Positions 15,468 to 24,273 of a stretch of 43,701 nucleotides of DNA are shown here, in pieces. The notes under the pieces were generated by a model. It had not been told where the DNA came from. It was given only the letters and a program-made list of their open reading frames with translations, and searched no databases. Source of the DNA: Gammaproteobacteria bacterium (lineage in GTDB: Bacteria; Pseudomonadota; Gammaproteobacteria; Chromatiales; Chromatiaceae); the NCBI GenBank assembly GCA_009908845.1, contig JAAAOQ010000069.1, positions 1 to 43,701 on the forward strand. The letters are read 5' to 3'. The translations under genes were made by a program, and so were the position numbers. Every line of letters starts with the position of its first letter. Within the stretch, counting starts at the first letter, position 1.

Positions 15468-15863
15468 ATGAAACGGAACCTGAAACTCGGCCTCGTGATC
15501 CTCCTCGTACTGGTTTTCGGCTTTTTGTATCTGCGCTGGGGCCCGAAATCCTGGGAGGTACAGATTACCGGCGCGACCGGCGATGGCCGCAATGTCCAAT
15601 ACCGCATCGAAACGGTCAAGGCCGGCACGTCAGACACCTTGATCTTCAGGAACGAGGACGCCGGCTTTATGCCGCCTTATTTCAAGTTCGATGCTGCTCG
15701 GCTGCAATCCATTGCCCGCAGAGTGAGTGAAAACTGCCCCCAAGAGGCCGTCGATCTCAATGGCTATGGCCTTCGCATCCCTTGGTTGAGCATGTTTCCC
15801 AATGCGACCTCCATCGACGCGCCGGAGCGTTGCCGCATGGCTCGGTCTTCTGAATCACAATGA
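15468..15863 (+). CDS. DUF1523-family membrane-anchored protein
   Basis: 131 residues from ATG 15468, preceded by CAGGT at suitable distance; a longer frame upstream is low-complexity Arg/Ser-rich sequence and unlikely. The N-terminus is a single hydrophobic helix (LGLVILLVLVFGFLYL) acting as anchor or uncleaved signal. The body carries the DUF1523 signature: RNEDAGFMPPYFKFDAARLQ, then YGLRIPWLSMFPNATSI, which in the family reads RNEDTG..PPYFKFD...LQ and S.FPNA..V. The family function is unknown. The short C-terminal tail ends after CRMARSSESQ. It lies alone between the coiled-coil pair and the antiporter. Confidence 0.75.
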   Translation: MKRNLKLGLVILLVLVFGFLYLRWGPKSWEVQITGATGDGRNVQYRIETVKAGTSDTLIFRNEDAGFMPPYFKFDAARLQSIARRVSENCPQEAVDLNGYGLRIPWLSMFPNATSIDAPERCRMARSSESQ

Positions 15864-15956
15864 AGATTGACCGCCAATGAGCGTCAAGAACTGGACCTAC
15901 GTCCCCGGTAAACGCGCGACCATCGCCTGAGCGAAAGGAAGCGCGGAACACTCTTC

Positions 15957-17777
15957 ATGTCGCATCAAGCGGCCAATCTGTTGGTCGGCATCGGTGTGCT
16001 GTCGCTGGCGGCGCACTGGCTGGCCTGGCGCGTGCGCCTGCCGGCCATCGTCTTCTTGCTCGCCGCCGGCATCGTCGCCGGCCCGCTGACCGATTGGCTG
16101 CACCCGGATGCCTTATTCGGCGATCTCCTGTTTCCGATCGTCTCGCTGGCGGTCGCGATCATCCTGTTCGAGGGCGGGCTGACCCTGCGCCTGCGCGAGG
16201 TGCGCGGGCTGGAAGCGCCGGTGCGACGGCTGTTGACGCTCGGGGTGATGATCACTTGGGCCAGCACCACGGCCCTCGCCTGGTTCTTCATCGATCTCTC
16301 GCTCGAGCTCGCCGTGCTCTTGGGCGCCATCACCGTCGTCACCGGACCCACCGTGATCGGCCCGCTGCTGCGCAGCGTGCGCCCCAACCAACGCGTGGCG
16401 CGTGTGCTGCGCTGGGAAGGGATTGTGATCGACCCGATCGGGGCGCTGATCGCGGTCCTGGTCTTTGAGTTCCTGCTCAGCACCGGAGAAGGCGCCAGCC
16501 TGAGCGCCTCCTTGCTGACCTTCACGTTGCTGCTCGTTGAAGGCACCGTCATTGGTGCCGCCGCCGGTTGGGTGACCGGGGTGGTTCTGCGCCGCTATTG
16601 GCTGCCCGCTTACCTGCACAGCCTGGGCACGCTGGTCGCGGCGATTACCGTGTTTCATCTCGCGAACCAGATCCATGCCGAATCCGGCCTGCTCGCGGTC
16701 ACGGTGATGGGGATCTGGCTGGCAAACATGAAACGGGTGCCCTTGGACGACATCCTGCCGTTCAAGGAGAACCTCAGTCTGATGCTGATCTCCGGACTGT
16801 TCGTGCTGCTGGCGGCGCGTCTGGAGCCCGCAGCGATCCCGGCGCTCGGCTGGGGCGTCCTGGCACTGCTACTCGGGATGCAGCTGCTCGGCCGGCCGTT
16901 GGCGGTGCTTGCCAGCACCCTGGGCACATCGCTGTCCTGGTCCGAGCGTGCGCTGCTCGGCTGGATCGCTCCGCGCGGGATCGTTGCGGCCGCGGTCTCC
17001 GCCCTGTTTGCACTGCGCCTCGAGGAGGCCGGCTATCCCGGCGCCGAGGCCCTGGTACCGCTGACCTTTCTGGTGATCCTGTTCACCGTGATCCTACAGA
17101 GCGCGACTGCCAAGCCGCTCGCCAATGCGCTTGGCGTCAGCGAGCCACCGCCGCGCGGCGTGTTGATCGTCGGCGCCAACCCGGTCGCCCGCGCCATCGG
17201 CGCTGCCTTGCAGCGGCTGGAGCTCCCGGTGCTGCTCGCCGATCCCAACTGGGATCACGTCGCCGAGGCACGGCTGCAGGGCCTGCCGACCTATTACGGC
17301 AACCCGAGCTCCGAGCATGCCGAGCATCACCTCGAGCTCACCGGCCTTGGGCTCTTGTTTGCCCTCTCGCCGAGAACGGATCTGAATACCCTGACCAGCC
17401 TCGAGTTCGGCAAGGTCTTCGGCCGCAACAAGGTCTATCGGCTGCCGCCCGGCGAGCGCGACTTGCGCTTACCCGCCGAGATCCGCCGCCGTCATCGACG
17501 CGACCAGACACTCTTTGGCGAAAAGGTCACCTATGCCAAGCTCGCGAGTCTGCTTGGACAGGGTGCCGAGATCCGCATCACCGGGCTGACTGCGGCCTTC
17601 GCCTGGGAGGACTATCTCGCGGAGCACGGCGACCGGGTGACCCCCTTATTCGCGGTCGATCCGCAGGGCCGCGTCTTTCCATTCGGTGGGGTCGACCAAC
17701 CGGAGCCAGGCGCCGACTGGGAAGTGGCTGGGCTCATTCGTGCGTCTGAGCCGCAAGAGCAGGCCAATTCGGGCTGA
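15957..17777 (+). CDS. CPA1-type cation/proton antiporter with C-terminal Rossmann (TrkA-N-like) domain
   Basis: 606 residues. The first ~390 form about 12 transmembrane helices of the CPA family, with TVVTGPTVIGPLLRSV (unwound helix TGPT) and RWEGIVIDPIGALIAVLV carrying the conserved acidic transport residue (Asp-Pro). A soluble domain follows (PRGVLIVGANPVARAIGAAL at about 400), a Rossmann fold of the TrkA-N/KTN type that often binds NAD(H) or adenine nucleotides. The remainder is a C-terminal domain ending near FPFGGVDQP. It likely exchanges Na+ or K+ for protons at the inner membrane, in pH or salt homeostasis. GGAAC lies about eight bases before the ATG. Ion specificity cannot be read from sequence. 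Confidence 0.9.
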   Translation: MSHQAANLLVGIGVLSLAAHWLAWRVRLPAIVFLLAAGIVAGPLTDWLHPDALFGDLLFPIVSLAVAIILFEGGLTLRLREVRGLEAPVRRLLTLGVMITWASTTALAWFFIDLSLELAVLLGAITVVTGPTVIGPLLRSVRPNQRVARVLRWEGIVIDPIGALIAVLVFEFLLSTGEGASLSASLLTFTLLLVEGTVIGAAAGWVTGVVLRRYWLPAYLHSLGTLVAAITVFHLANQIHAESGLLAVTVMGIWLANMKRVPLDDILPFKENLSLMLISGLFVLLAARLEPAAIPALGWGVLALLLGMQLLGRPLAVLASTLGTSLSWSERALLGWIAPRGIVAAAVSALFALRLEEAGYPGAEALVPLTFLVILFTVILQSATAKPLANALGVSEPPPRGVLIVGANPVARAIGAALQRLELPVLLADPNWDHVAEARLQGLPTYYGNPSSEHAEHHLELTGLGLLFALSPRTDLNTLTSLEFGKVFGRNKVYRLPPGERDLRLPAEIRRRHRRDQTLFGEKVTYAKLASLLGQGAEIRITGLTAAFAWEDYLAEHGDRVTPLFAVDPQGRVFPFGGVDQPEPGADWEVAGLIRASEPQEQANSG

Positions 17778-18007
17778 TTACTCCGTAGTCGAAGTCGGGC
17801 CAGCCACGCACCCGATGTGATCCTGATTCCGCAGACGCACGCTTAGCGCCGATAGCAGCGGATCACCCTGCTCCTCGCTCAGGCGCTCCTGTGGTCCCAG
17901 TCGTGAAGGCATGTCTGAGCACGGTCGATCATCTACGAGCCTCGACGGCTACGTCGCTTGGTGTTGGCCTGCTTTCTGCTTTGGTTACGGACTCATGCTT
18001 GAAGTGA

Positions 18008-18020
18008 CAGGAGGCTCCTG
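18008..18020 (+). promoter_or_regulatory. Ribosome binding site inside a palindrome
   Basis: CAGGAG-G-CTCCTG directly precedes the ATG of the host-attachment protein. The AGGAG Shine-Dalgarno sequence is the left arm of a perfect inverted repeat whose right arm touches the start codon. The central spacing is only one base, so a local hairpin would be short. The arms could also pair between two RNA molecules or mark a protein site. Confidence 0.35.
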
Positions 18021-18482
18021 ATGCCGCATTCAAAACTCTGGTTGGTCGTGGCCGATGAGGCGCGTGCAGCGCTCTATACCGCGGACAGCCCAACCGGGCC
18101 GCTGACCGAGCAACGCGACTTCATCGATGCTGAGAACCGGCTGCTGGATCAGGATCTGGTCACCGATGCGCCGGGACGCGCGTTCGACTCGGGCGGGGAG
18201 GGGCGCCACGCGCTCGAGCCGAGCACCGATCCGGGCGAGGTCGAGGCCCAGCGCTTCGCGAAATGGCTGGCCGAGACCCTGGATCAAGCGAGGAAGGAGA
18301 ACCGCTTCGAGATGCTCGGACTGGTGGCGCCGCCGGCCTTCCTCGGCCTGCTGCGCAAGAGCCTGCCGGACGAGACCGCCCGTAGCGTCGTGCTCGAGGT
18401 GGACAAGGACCTGACCCGCTACGACGCCGAGGGCGTGCGGGGGCATTTGCCCCAGCGACTGTTCGAAATGCCCCTGCGCTGA
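18021..18482 (+). CDS. Host-attachment protein family (bacterial archaeo-eRF1-like)
   Basis: 153 residues. It opens with KLWLVVADEARAALYTADSP, the usual start of 'host attachment' proteins ('W.vvAD..rAr.y'), followed by a variable acidic region (DAPGRAFDSGGEGRHALEP). A conserved core then reads RFAKWLAETLDQARKENRFE, LGLVAPPAFLGLLRKSL and VVLEVDKDLTRYD. The family is named from plant-attachment mutants and is related to the eRF1 core of ribosome-associated factors. The protein is cytosolic; its biochemical role is not settled. Length and motif order are typical. It stands alone, with a strong AGGAG site. Confidence 0.85.
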   Translation: MPHSKLWLVVADEARAALYTADSPTGPLTEQRDFIDAENRLLDQDLVTDAPGRAFDSGGEGRHALEPSTDPGEVEAQRFAKWLAETLDQARKENRFEMLGLVAPPAFLGLLRKSLPDETARSVVLEVDKDLTRYDAEGVRGHLPQRLFEMPLR

Positions 18483-18941
18483 GGCATGCCCCCATCCTTA
18501 ACGGTCGGAGTGACCTTGAACCGCCCTATCAAAATGCTCGCCTAGTCTACACACGCTGCTGAGTCTTGGATTGTAGAGGGCATTCTGTCAGGGCTTCTGA
18601 GTACGCCGGCGGTCGCGCGCGGGTGCGATCGTCGAAGCGGCGGGGTCTGCGCCGTGCTGGTCGCTGCACATGAGCAGGATTGCAGGGGCAACCGCCGAAT
18701 CTGGACAGGTCGCGATGCGATCAGACTGGGAAGTGCGTTGCGCCGGGCCAAGGCACGGTTGTTGCTGATAACTGGCGTGGGACGCTGATCGCCGGCGGAG
18801 CCTGCATCTGCCTTCTCGCGGCGGCTCGTGCTCGCTCAGGACTGTTGGGCTGCGCGTCAAGAAGAGGCGGCCGGTTCGGTCAGCGATTTCCGAGATCTTT
18901 GGACCAGCAACTTCGTCAACGTCAACAGGAGGAGCCAAAGC
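18483..18941. other. 459-bp intergenic region
   Basis: No convincing gene is seen. A 32-codon frame from ATG 18671 has no recognisable product. The region should contain the terminator of the host-attachment gene and the promoter of the next exported protein, but I could not assign clear elements. Confidence 0.4.
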
Positions 18942-19421
18942 ATGACCAAACAATTCCGACGCATAGCAGTACTCGCCATCGTCATGGCCTTCGGCGGTGC
19001 CGGCCTCGCGCCGGCTGCGGAAGCCACGATGGCCGAGAAAGAGGACCCGAGCGACCAAGGGACCTATCTCGGCACGCCCTGGGTGAGCGGCGGTGTCGGC
19101 GAGTCGGCTCGTGAGGAGCTGATGAAGGAGTACGACGACTACAACCTGAAGCTCGAGTTCGCCGTCGCCGATGGCAATTACCTCGCCGATGTGGCCGTGA
19201 ACATCACCACGCTCGATGGGACACCGGTTCTGCGGGCCTTCTCGACCGGCCCTTGGCTGATAACCAAGCTGCCGGCGGGGCGCTACGAGGTCTCAGTGAA
19301 TGGTTTCGAGAAGACCTTTGTCGAGCAGGTCAACGTCCCCGCCGGGGGAATGGAGACCGTGATCTTCAATGGCTGGACCAAGGCGGGGGTGGCGGAGGCG
19401 ACGCCCGGGCCGAGCTATTGA
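18942..19421 (+). CDS. Exported protein with carboxypeptidase-regulatory-like fold
   Basis: 159 residues from ATG 18942 with AGGAGG upstream; longer frames extend into non-coding sequence. The signal peptide (IAVLAIVMAFGGAGLAPAAEA) ends near residue 28. The mature domain has the look of a small beta-sandwich of the carboxypeptidase regulatory/CNA-B type: NYLADVAVNITTLDGTPVLR, TGPWLITKLPAGRYEVSVNG, then VNVPAGGMETVIFNGW. The pattern 'G..v.....pG.Y.v...G' is characteristic. It should be periplasmic or outer-membrane associated. Function is unknown; binding rather than catalysis is likely because no catalytic motif is present. Confidence 0.7.
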   Translation: MTKQFRRIAVLAIVMAFGGAGLAPAAEATMAEKEDPSDQGTYLGTPWVSGGVGESAREELMKEYDDYNLKLEFAVADGNYLADVAVNITTLDGTPVLRAFSTGPWLITKLPAGRYEVSVNGFEKTFVEQVNVPAGGMETVIFNGWTKAGVAEATPGPSY

Positions 19422-19677
19422 GAACGCCTGGACCGAGCTTGTCGGCCGGGGGTTTCTACAGCTGTTCGTCAGCCGTCGAACAGCCTCACTCGGCGAGCCT
19501 GAACAGACGGTCCTGACTGGCTGCCGTCGTTGCCTCGCCAGCGGCGGCGGTTTTGCATCGACTCGGCCTTGACTCGATTCGTCCTGCGGCAAGCGCATCG
19601 CGCTGCAGGGGCGCAGCGTGCCGCCTAGCTTGCGCTCCAGCACAATGGGATTCGCCTTCGGTTTTCGGAAACAGGGA

Positions 19678-20931
19678 TCAGCGGGAAGGGTCCGATGATC
19701 GCGCCTTTTGCTGGCTGATGGCCTGCTCCATCGCGCGCCGATAGAGCCTGAACAGGCGTTGGAAGGTGGCGTCCCAGCCATAGCCCGCCTCCAGCACGTG
19801 CTGCCGTGCGGCAGCGCCGAGCGTTTCGCGCTCTGAGGTGACGGCGACGATATTGGCGGCCATGGCCTCGGCATCGCCGACCGGCCCGAGCCGGCCGCGA
19901 TCCGGCGCCACCCGCTCGCGCAGTGCGCCGGCGTCGACACCGACTACCGGCAGCCCCGATGCCTGGGCCTCGACCACCGCCAGGCCAAAGGTCTCGTAAG
20001 GGCCGGCCGTCACATAGACATCGGCCGAGGCCATGACCCGAGCATAGGCCGCGCGGTCACGTTCGTAGTGCAGCACCCGCAGCTGCGGCAGCCGCTTGGC
20101 CCGCGCTTCGAGCTGTTCGCGCAATGGCCCGTCGCCCATCAGGATCAGGTGAAAGACCGGCTGATCCGGCAGTCGCTCGAAGGCGTCGACGAGCAAGCTG
20201 ACCGCCTTCTCGCTATCGAGCCGTCCGCAAAAGAGAAGCAAGACGTCCTCATCGCCAATCCCCTGCTGCCGCCGCCAATCGATGCTGCGCCGCTCGGGCG
20301 AGAACTGTGACAGATCGACGCCGAGCGGGACGACCTCGGTGCCGCTGACCCCGTACTCGGCGATGCGCGTGGCCTGCGCCGCCGTCGCCGCGAGCGTCAG
20401 GTCGCAGCGGCGGAAGATCTGGCCGAAGGTCGCCTCGGCGCCGTCCTCGACGACCTCGCTGACGCGATGCCCCCAGCCGGCGAGGGTCTCGCTGATCTCC
20501 TCGACCCCCTCGACGAGGAAACGCCGCAAGGGTGCGCCGACGTAGGCATGAGCGATGTCGGTATGGAAATAGGCCGAGACCAGGCAGTGCGCGCCGTGCT
20601 GCCGGCATTCGTCGCGGTAACGGAAGGCGGCCCAGGGCTCGACGAAGAAGCTGCCGAGCTCGACGACGTCCGGGGCACTGTGCTCGAGGGCGTGGCGGAC
20701 CTTGGCCGGCCGCCAGAAGAACCGATACGGCTCGCAGCCGGGGATCATCGGGCTGTGCAGCTCGATCGTGTGCAGCCTTCCGGTTTGCGACGCGCGGTCC
20801 TGCTCGCCGGGGATGATCAGCACATGCTCGTCGTCACTGTGCTCGCTGATCCAGCGGCGCTTCTGGTCGATGTAGGTGCGGATGCCGCCGCTGGTCTCGG
20901 TATAGGCGAGGGTCAGGTCGCAGTAGCGCAT
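19678..20931 (-). CDS. GT4-family glycosyltransferase
   Basis: 417 residues from ATG 20931, chosen because GAAGG lies just upstream and the family motif begins immediately (MRYCDLTLAYTETSGGIRTY). A frame from 21033 adds unrelated residues. It is a GT-B fold retaining glycosyltransferase: the N-terminal acceptor domain contains ETSGGIRTYI, and the C-terminal donor domain has FCGRLDSEKAVSLLVDAF, LILMGDGPLREQLEARAK and the E-x7-E signature ETFGLAVVEAQASGLPVVG, which binds the nucleotide-sugar. The start overlaps the end of the glycoside hydrolase gene by 19 bp, so the two are translationally coupled. The acceptor and sugar are unknown; a compatible-solute or storage glycoside is a guess. Confidence 0.88.
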   Translation of the reverse strand: MRYCDLTLAYTETSGGIRTYIDQKRRWISEHSDDEHVLIIPGEQDRASQTGRLHTIELHSPMIPGCEPYRFFWRPAKVRHALEHSAPDVVELGSFFVEPWAAFRYRDECRQHGAHCLVSAYFHTDIAHAYVGAPLRRFLVEGVEEISETLAGWGHRVSEVVEDGAEATFGQIFRRCDLTLAATAAQATRIAEYGVSGTEVVPLGVDLSQFSPERRSIDWRRQQGIGDEDVLLLFCGRLDSEKAVSLLVDAFERLPDQPVFHLILMGDGPLREQLEARAKRLPQLRVLHYERDRAAYARVMASADVYVTAGPYETFGLAVVEAQASGLPVVGVDAGALRERVAPDRGRLGPVGDAEAMAANIVAVTSERETLGAAARQHVLEAGYGWDATFQRLFRLYRRAMEQAISQQKARSSDPSR

Positions 20932-22613
20932 GGCTGGGCCTTCTCGAGTGATGGGTCGATCAGGACACGCTCGGCGAATCCCGTGTGGAAATGGGTGCTC
21001 TTTCCCTGCTGCCTGACCGAGCCCTCGAAGCAATCGTCATCCAGCATTCGCAGCTGGATGTGCAGCCGGTCCATGGGCAGGCGGCCAGCCCGGTCTCCGG
21101 TGGCGGGAGCGGAATCCACTGGCAGGTCGAGGTCGAGCTGCATCCCGCGGCCGGCAGGAGGCAGCCGCGGACAGAGGGTCCATTGCGCCGGTTCCGGTCC
21201 CCGCTCGATCCCGAGGAGCACCTCGAGCAAGAGGTTGTTGACCAGCCCGGTCCAGCCGACGAAATCCCGCTGCGGTCCACGGCCGAGGGTCAGCTCTTTC
21301 CACCAGTTGCCGTTCTTGCGGCGCAGCGCTTGGGTATCCAGGGTATCGGGGTCATAGAACTCGTAGATGCGCTGCTCGCGCTCGAACACACCATAGACCG
21401 CCTGGCAGAGCCGAAAGGCGAGCTCGCCGGCCTGGCGCTGCAGATCGTAGCGCAGCAGCCCCTGGACGACTGCATAGGCGGTGTTGAGCCAGACCGGGCC
21501 GCGCCACATGTCCTTCTCGAAGCTCGGCTCGTCACGCGCGACCGAGGGCAGCGGAACAAGGGTCCCGAAGCGCTCGGGATCGGTCAGTTGCCGCGCCAGC
21601 CGGGCCGCCTGTGCCTGATCCGGAACCCCAGCCCATAACGGCATCAATGACGCGATTGTGGCGACCCGGATCGGTGTGCCTGAGCCGTCGCGGTCCAGAT
21701 AGAGACCGGCCTGCTCATCCCAGAGCAGCTCGTTGATCCGTTGGCGCAGGGCGGCCGCCTTGGCTCGAAAGATCTCGGCATCCGGCTCGCGGCCGAGGCG
21801 CTGTGCCATCTGTGCGAGGGCCTCGAGCTGCAGCACGACATAGCTACTGAGGTCGGTCGCGCCGATGGCGCGGGTATCGCGCAGCGCGCTCTCGTCGGTA
21901 TTGCTGAAGCGCGGTGCGTTCTCGACGCCGGACTCGTACGGGTGCTCCCAGAAGTAGAGCCCATCGGCGAGCCGGCGGTGTGAGTCGAGCCAGGTTTGAT
22001 AATCCCGCAACGGCTCGTAGATGGCCTCGAGCAGCGCGCTGCGCCGCCCCTCTGGCAGCGTCTCGATAACCGGGAGGGCGGCCCAGGCGATCAGCGGCGG
22101 TTGGGTATAGCGTGACTGATGGAACTCGGTGACCACGTGCTGGAGCCGGTCGCCGTCGCGCAGATCGATCACGGCGCGCAGCACCTCGGTGGCGATATCC
22201 GCATCCCACCAGCGCCAGATCTGGGCGATGAACGCTGAATCCCAGAGATAGACACCGCGAAAGGCCGGGCCCGGGATCGCGTGCCGGGTTGGTGAGAGCA
22301 GGTCCGCCTGCTGCAGGTTGGCGAACAGCAGCGCATAGACCTCGGCAAAGCCGCGTCCGAAGGCAATGGCCTCTGGATGACCGCTGATCCGAAGGTGCGG
22401 TGGTGCGGTCCTGACCCCTTTGCGCCGCAACACCTCGGCTGGCAGCTCGATCGGCAACAGCCCCGAGCGTCCGGCCGAGATCCGCGACCAGACCAATAGA
22501 TGCCAGAGATAATGCAGCCCACGCGTGCCACGGCCGGCGTAGGCGCCGACGCGGCCGGTGGTCGATCGGGCCTGTCGTAGCAGGCGCCGCAGCGGCGCTC
22601 TTAGATCATCCAT
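20913..22613 (-). CDS. GH63/MGH1-like glycoside hydrolase
   Basis: 566 residues, an (alpha/alpha)6 barrel enzyme. Motifs in order: GVYLWDSAFIAQIWRWWD (about 120), TQPPLIAWA, YESGVENAPRFSN, MWRGPVWLNTAYAVVQGL, FYDPDTLD and NWWKELTLGRGPQRDFVGWT. This order matches the mannosylglycerate hydrolase/alpha-glucosidase group of GH63 and its MGH1-like relatives. No signal peptide is present, so it acts in the cytosol. The coupled glycosyltransferase downstream suggests that the pair makes and breaks the same intracellular glycoside. In a halophile a glucosyl- or mannosylglycerate is one candidate, but this is inference. The enzyme's first ~45 residues are basic and variable. Confidence 0.8.
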   Translation of the reverse strand: MDDLRAPLRRLLRQARSTTGRVGAYAGRGTRGLHYLWHLLVWSRISAGRSGLLPIELPAEVLRRKGVRTAPPHLRISGHPEAIAFGRGFAEVYALLFANLQQADLLSPTRHAIPGPAFRGVYLWDSAFIAQIWRWWDADIATEVLRAVIDLRDGDRLQHVVTEFHQSRYTQPPLIAWAALPVIETLPEGRRSALLEAIYEPLRDYQTWLDSHRRLADGLYFWEHPYESGVENAPRFSNTDESALRDTRAIGATDLSSYVVLQLEALAQMAQRLGREPDAEIFRAKAAALRQRINELLWDEQAGLYLDRDGSGTPIRVATIASLMPLWAGVPDQAQAARLARQLTDPERFGTLVPLPSVARDEPSFEKDMWRGPVWLNTAYAVVQGLLRYDLQRQAGELAFRLCQAVYGVFEREQRIYEFYDPDTLDTQALRRKNGNWWKELTLGRGPQRDFVGWTGLVNNLLLEVLLGIERGPEPAQWTLCPRLPPAGRGMQLDLDLPVDSAPATGDRAGRLPMDRLHIQLRMLDDDCFEGSVRQQGKSTHFHTGFAERVLIDPSLEKAQPCATAT

Positions 22614-23046
22614 TCGGTATCGTCGCTCTTCAGTTTGGGCACGTTATAGACCAAAGAGGGCGCTGCGTCGGATGGAGGCGCCCGCTTGGCGGAGGGAGCC
22701 CAGCGGCTCGCCGAGCGTGCTCGGATAACCAAGGATGCAAGCGTAACGAGATTGATGGGATTGGTGCTCGAAGGTGGCTGCAGGTTGCCGGCGGCTGCAG
22801 TGGAGCTTACCGGAATGGTGCTTTTGCCAAAACGTCGGGTTATTTGACCCACTCAAATAGGACTCCGGTGTTGAGATGCCGGCTCGCGAACAGCGCCCAT
22901 GCCCGATGCTGGGACCAGTGCTGCGCCTTTTGATGCGCCCCTTATCCATCCTGGCGCATTGTTTGCTCGATGGTCTTATCAGCTGAGGCGGTGTCCAGCC
23001 GCAGCAGCTGTTGTATTCACAAAGATCAACGCTGAGAGGTTTCCCA
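22614..23046. other. 433-bp divergent intergenic region
   Basis: It lies between the leftward hydrolase and the rightward exported protein, so promoters for both are expected. No gene is evident. The leftward frame at 22644-23138 only mirrors the repeats of the next gene. I could not assign a promoter with confidence. Confidence 0.4.
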
Positions 23047-23430
23047 ATGAGACAATCAACATCGCTCCTTTCATTATCTGTCGCGACATCTGTCGCGACA
23101 TCTGTCGCGACGTCGATCCTGCTCGCTGCCGGCGTCACCTTCGCTGCCGAGCCGATCGGGGAGCAGGCAGCCGAGAAGTATCAAGGCTTCGCGGAAGAGA
23201 ACCCTGATTTGGTCGATGACCGCGGCAAGCGGCTGCAAAAGGCCGGTGAGCAGGCCGAAGATGTGCGGGCTGGCAAGGCAGACCCGGCCGGATCGGCGGT
23301 CTATCCCGAGGAGGTCGTGGAAGGCAACGAACCGCTGTCACCGGATATCGAGAATCAGCCGGAACCTTACGCCGAAGAGACCGATGTGCATGGCGACTTC
23401 GGCGATCAGAACCCGGACTTGCAGCGATGA
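23047..23430 (+). CDS. Small acidic exported protein with repeat-bearing signal peptide
   Basis: 127 residues from ATG 23047 behind GAGAGG. The signal peptide contains SVAT three times in a row (SVATSVATSVAT) before ILLAAGVTFAAE, with cleavage near residue 35. The mature part is hydrophilic and acidic (EEVVEGNEPLSPDIENQPEP, then GDFGDQNPDLQR), probably disordered. I do not recognise a family. Its stop overlaps the next start (ATGA at 23427-23430), so it is translationally coupled to the OsmY-like protein. It may be a periplasmic partner of that protein. Confidence 0.65.
   Translation: MRQSTSLLSLSVATSVATSVATSILLAAGVTFAAEPIGEQAAEKYQGFAEENPDLVDDRGKRLQKAGEQAEDVRAGKADPAGSAVYPEEVVEGNEPLSPDIENQPEPYAEETDVHGDFGDQNPDLQR
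23077..23112 (+). repeat. Triplicated 12-bp tandem repeat in a signal peptide
   Basis: Three units of TCTGTCGCGACA (the last ending in G) encode SVAT x3. Each unit holds the perfect 10-bp palindrome TGTCGCGACA or a near copy. Copy-number change would keep the reading frame and only lengthen or shorten the signal peptide's hydrophobic stretch. Confidence 0.85.
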
Positions 23431-24083
23431 GTAGGCTGCAGCAAGACGGGTGGCGGGGTCGGCCGCGGGCCGTCCCTTTGGTCCTGAGTGCCGCGCTCGC
23501 CGCTGCGGCGCCCACCACAGTGCTAGCGGGCGAGGCAGCGCAGACGGCGGGGTCCAATGCGGCGACGGATGCGACCAAAGCGGCGGACTCGGCGGCGCAG
23601 TCGTCAATCTCTGCGGTCGAGGAGGATCGTCGCCTCGCGCAGCGCATCGGACGTCGCCTGGCCTGGGACGCGAAGCTCGCGCCCTATGACCTCGAGGTTC
23701 AGGTCAATAACGGGATCGTGAACCTCTCGGGGTCAGTCTCGACCATGGCCGAGAGCCATCGGGCGCGGCGCATCGCGGACGAGACCGCCGGTGTTGGCGG
23801 CGTCGTCAATGCGCTCTATATCGACCCGGCCTTAGCCCCGTTCGACGAGGGCCACGCGCCGGCGCCACCGGATGATCAGACGCTCAAGGAGCGCCTGCAG
23901 GTCGCTCTGGCCCATGACGCCGATCTCGCCGATGAGACCATTCAGGTCGAGGTCGACGATGGCATCGTCCGGCTCGACGGTACCATGAGTGACGCTGCAT
24001 TCGAGATGCGGGCAAAGCGTGTTGCCAAGTCGCTCTACGGCGTCGAGCGGGTCAAGAGCGAGCTCGAGGTCTCTGCGCCCTGA
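23427..24083 (+). CDS. OsmY-like periplasmic protein with two BON domains
   Basis: 218 residues. An N-terminal signal peptide (AVPLVLSAALAAAAPTTVLA) is followed by a low-complexity Ala-rich linker and two BON domains. The first is near residues 70-130 (LEVQVNNGIVNLSGSVSTMA), the second near 150-215 (TIQVEVDDGIVRLDGTMSDA). Both show the BON core 'V.V.nGiV.L.G.v....' with following helices. OsmY-type proteins act in the periplasm during osmotic or envelope stress. The ATG overlaps the stop of the preceding gene by four bases. An exchanger-family gene follows on the same strand after 190 bp. This repeats the BON-plus-exchanger arrangement at the left edge of the window. Confidence 0.88.
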   Translation: MSRLQQDGWRGRPRAVPLVLSAALAAAAPTTVLAGEAAQTAGSNAATDATKAADSAAQSSISAVEEDRRLAQRIGRRLAWDAKLAPYDLEVQVNNGIVNLSGSVSTMAESHRARRIADETAGVGGVVNALYIDPALAPFDEGHAPAPPDDQTLKERLQVALAHDADLADETIQVEVDDGIVRLDGTMSDAAFEMRAKRVAKSLYGVERVKSELEVSAP

Positions 24084-24273
24084 TGCGATCACTGCCGGCA
24101 CCACCGCGATCGGTTCAGCGCAGTCGCGCATTCGGCGCCGTGGTGCGTCGGTGCAATAGCGTTTCAGCCTGCGGCGCCGTCGAATCGTCGCCGTCAACCC
24201 GAACGGGTTGGGACGGGCTTGGGCGCTGATGCGTTAGCGCATCGCGCCTGCGGCCGTCCCAGACGAGGAAGCA

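Noticed and set aside
15877-15930. 17-codon frame MSVKNWTYVPGKRATIA between the DUF1523 gene and the antiporter
   Set aside because: Too short to support, without a ribosome binding site or a known match.
23077-23112. CRISPR-like array
   Set aside because: The 12-bp units are adjacent without spacers and lie within a coding sequence, so this is a simple tandem repeat.
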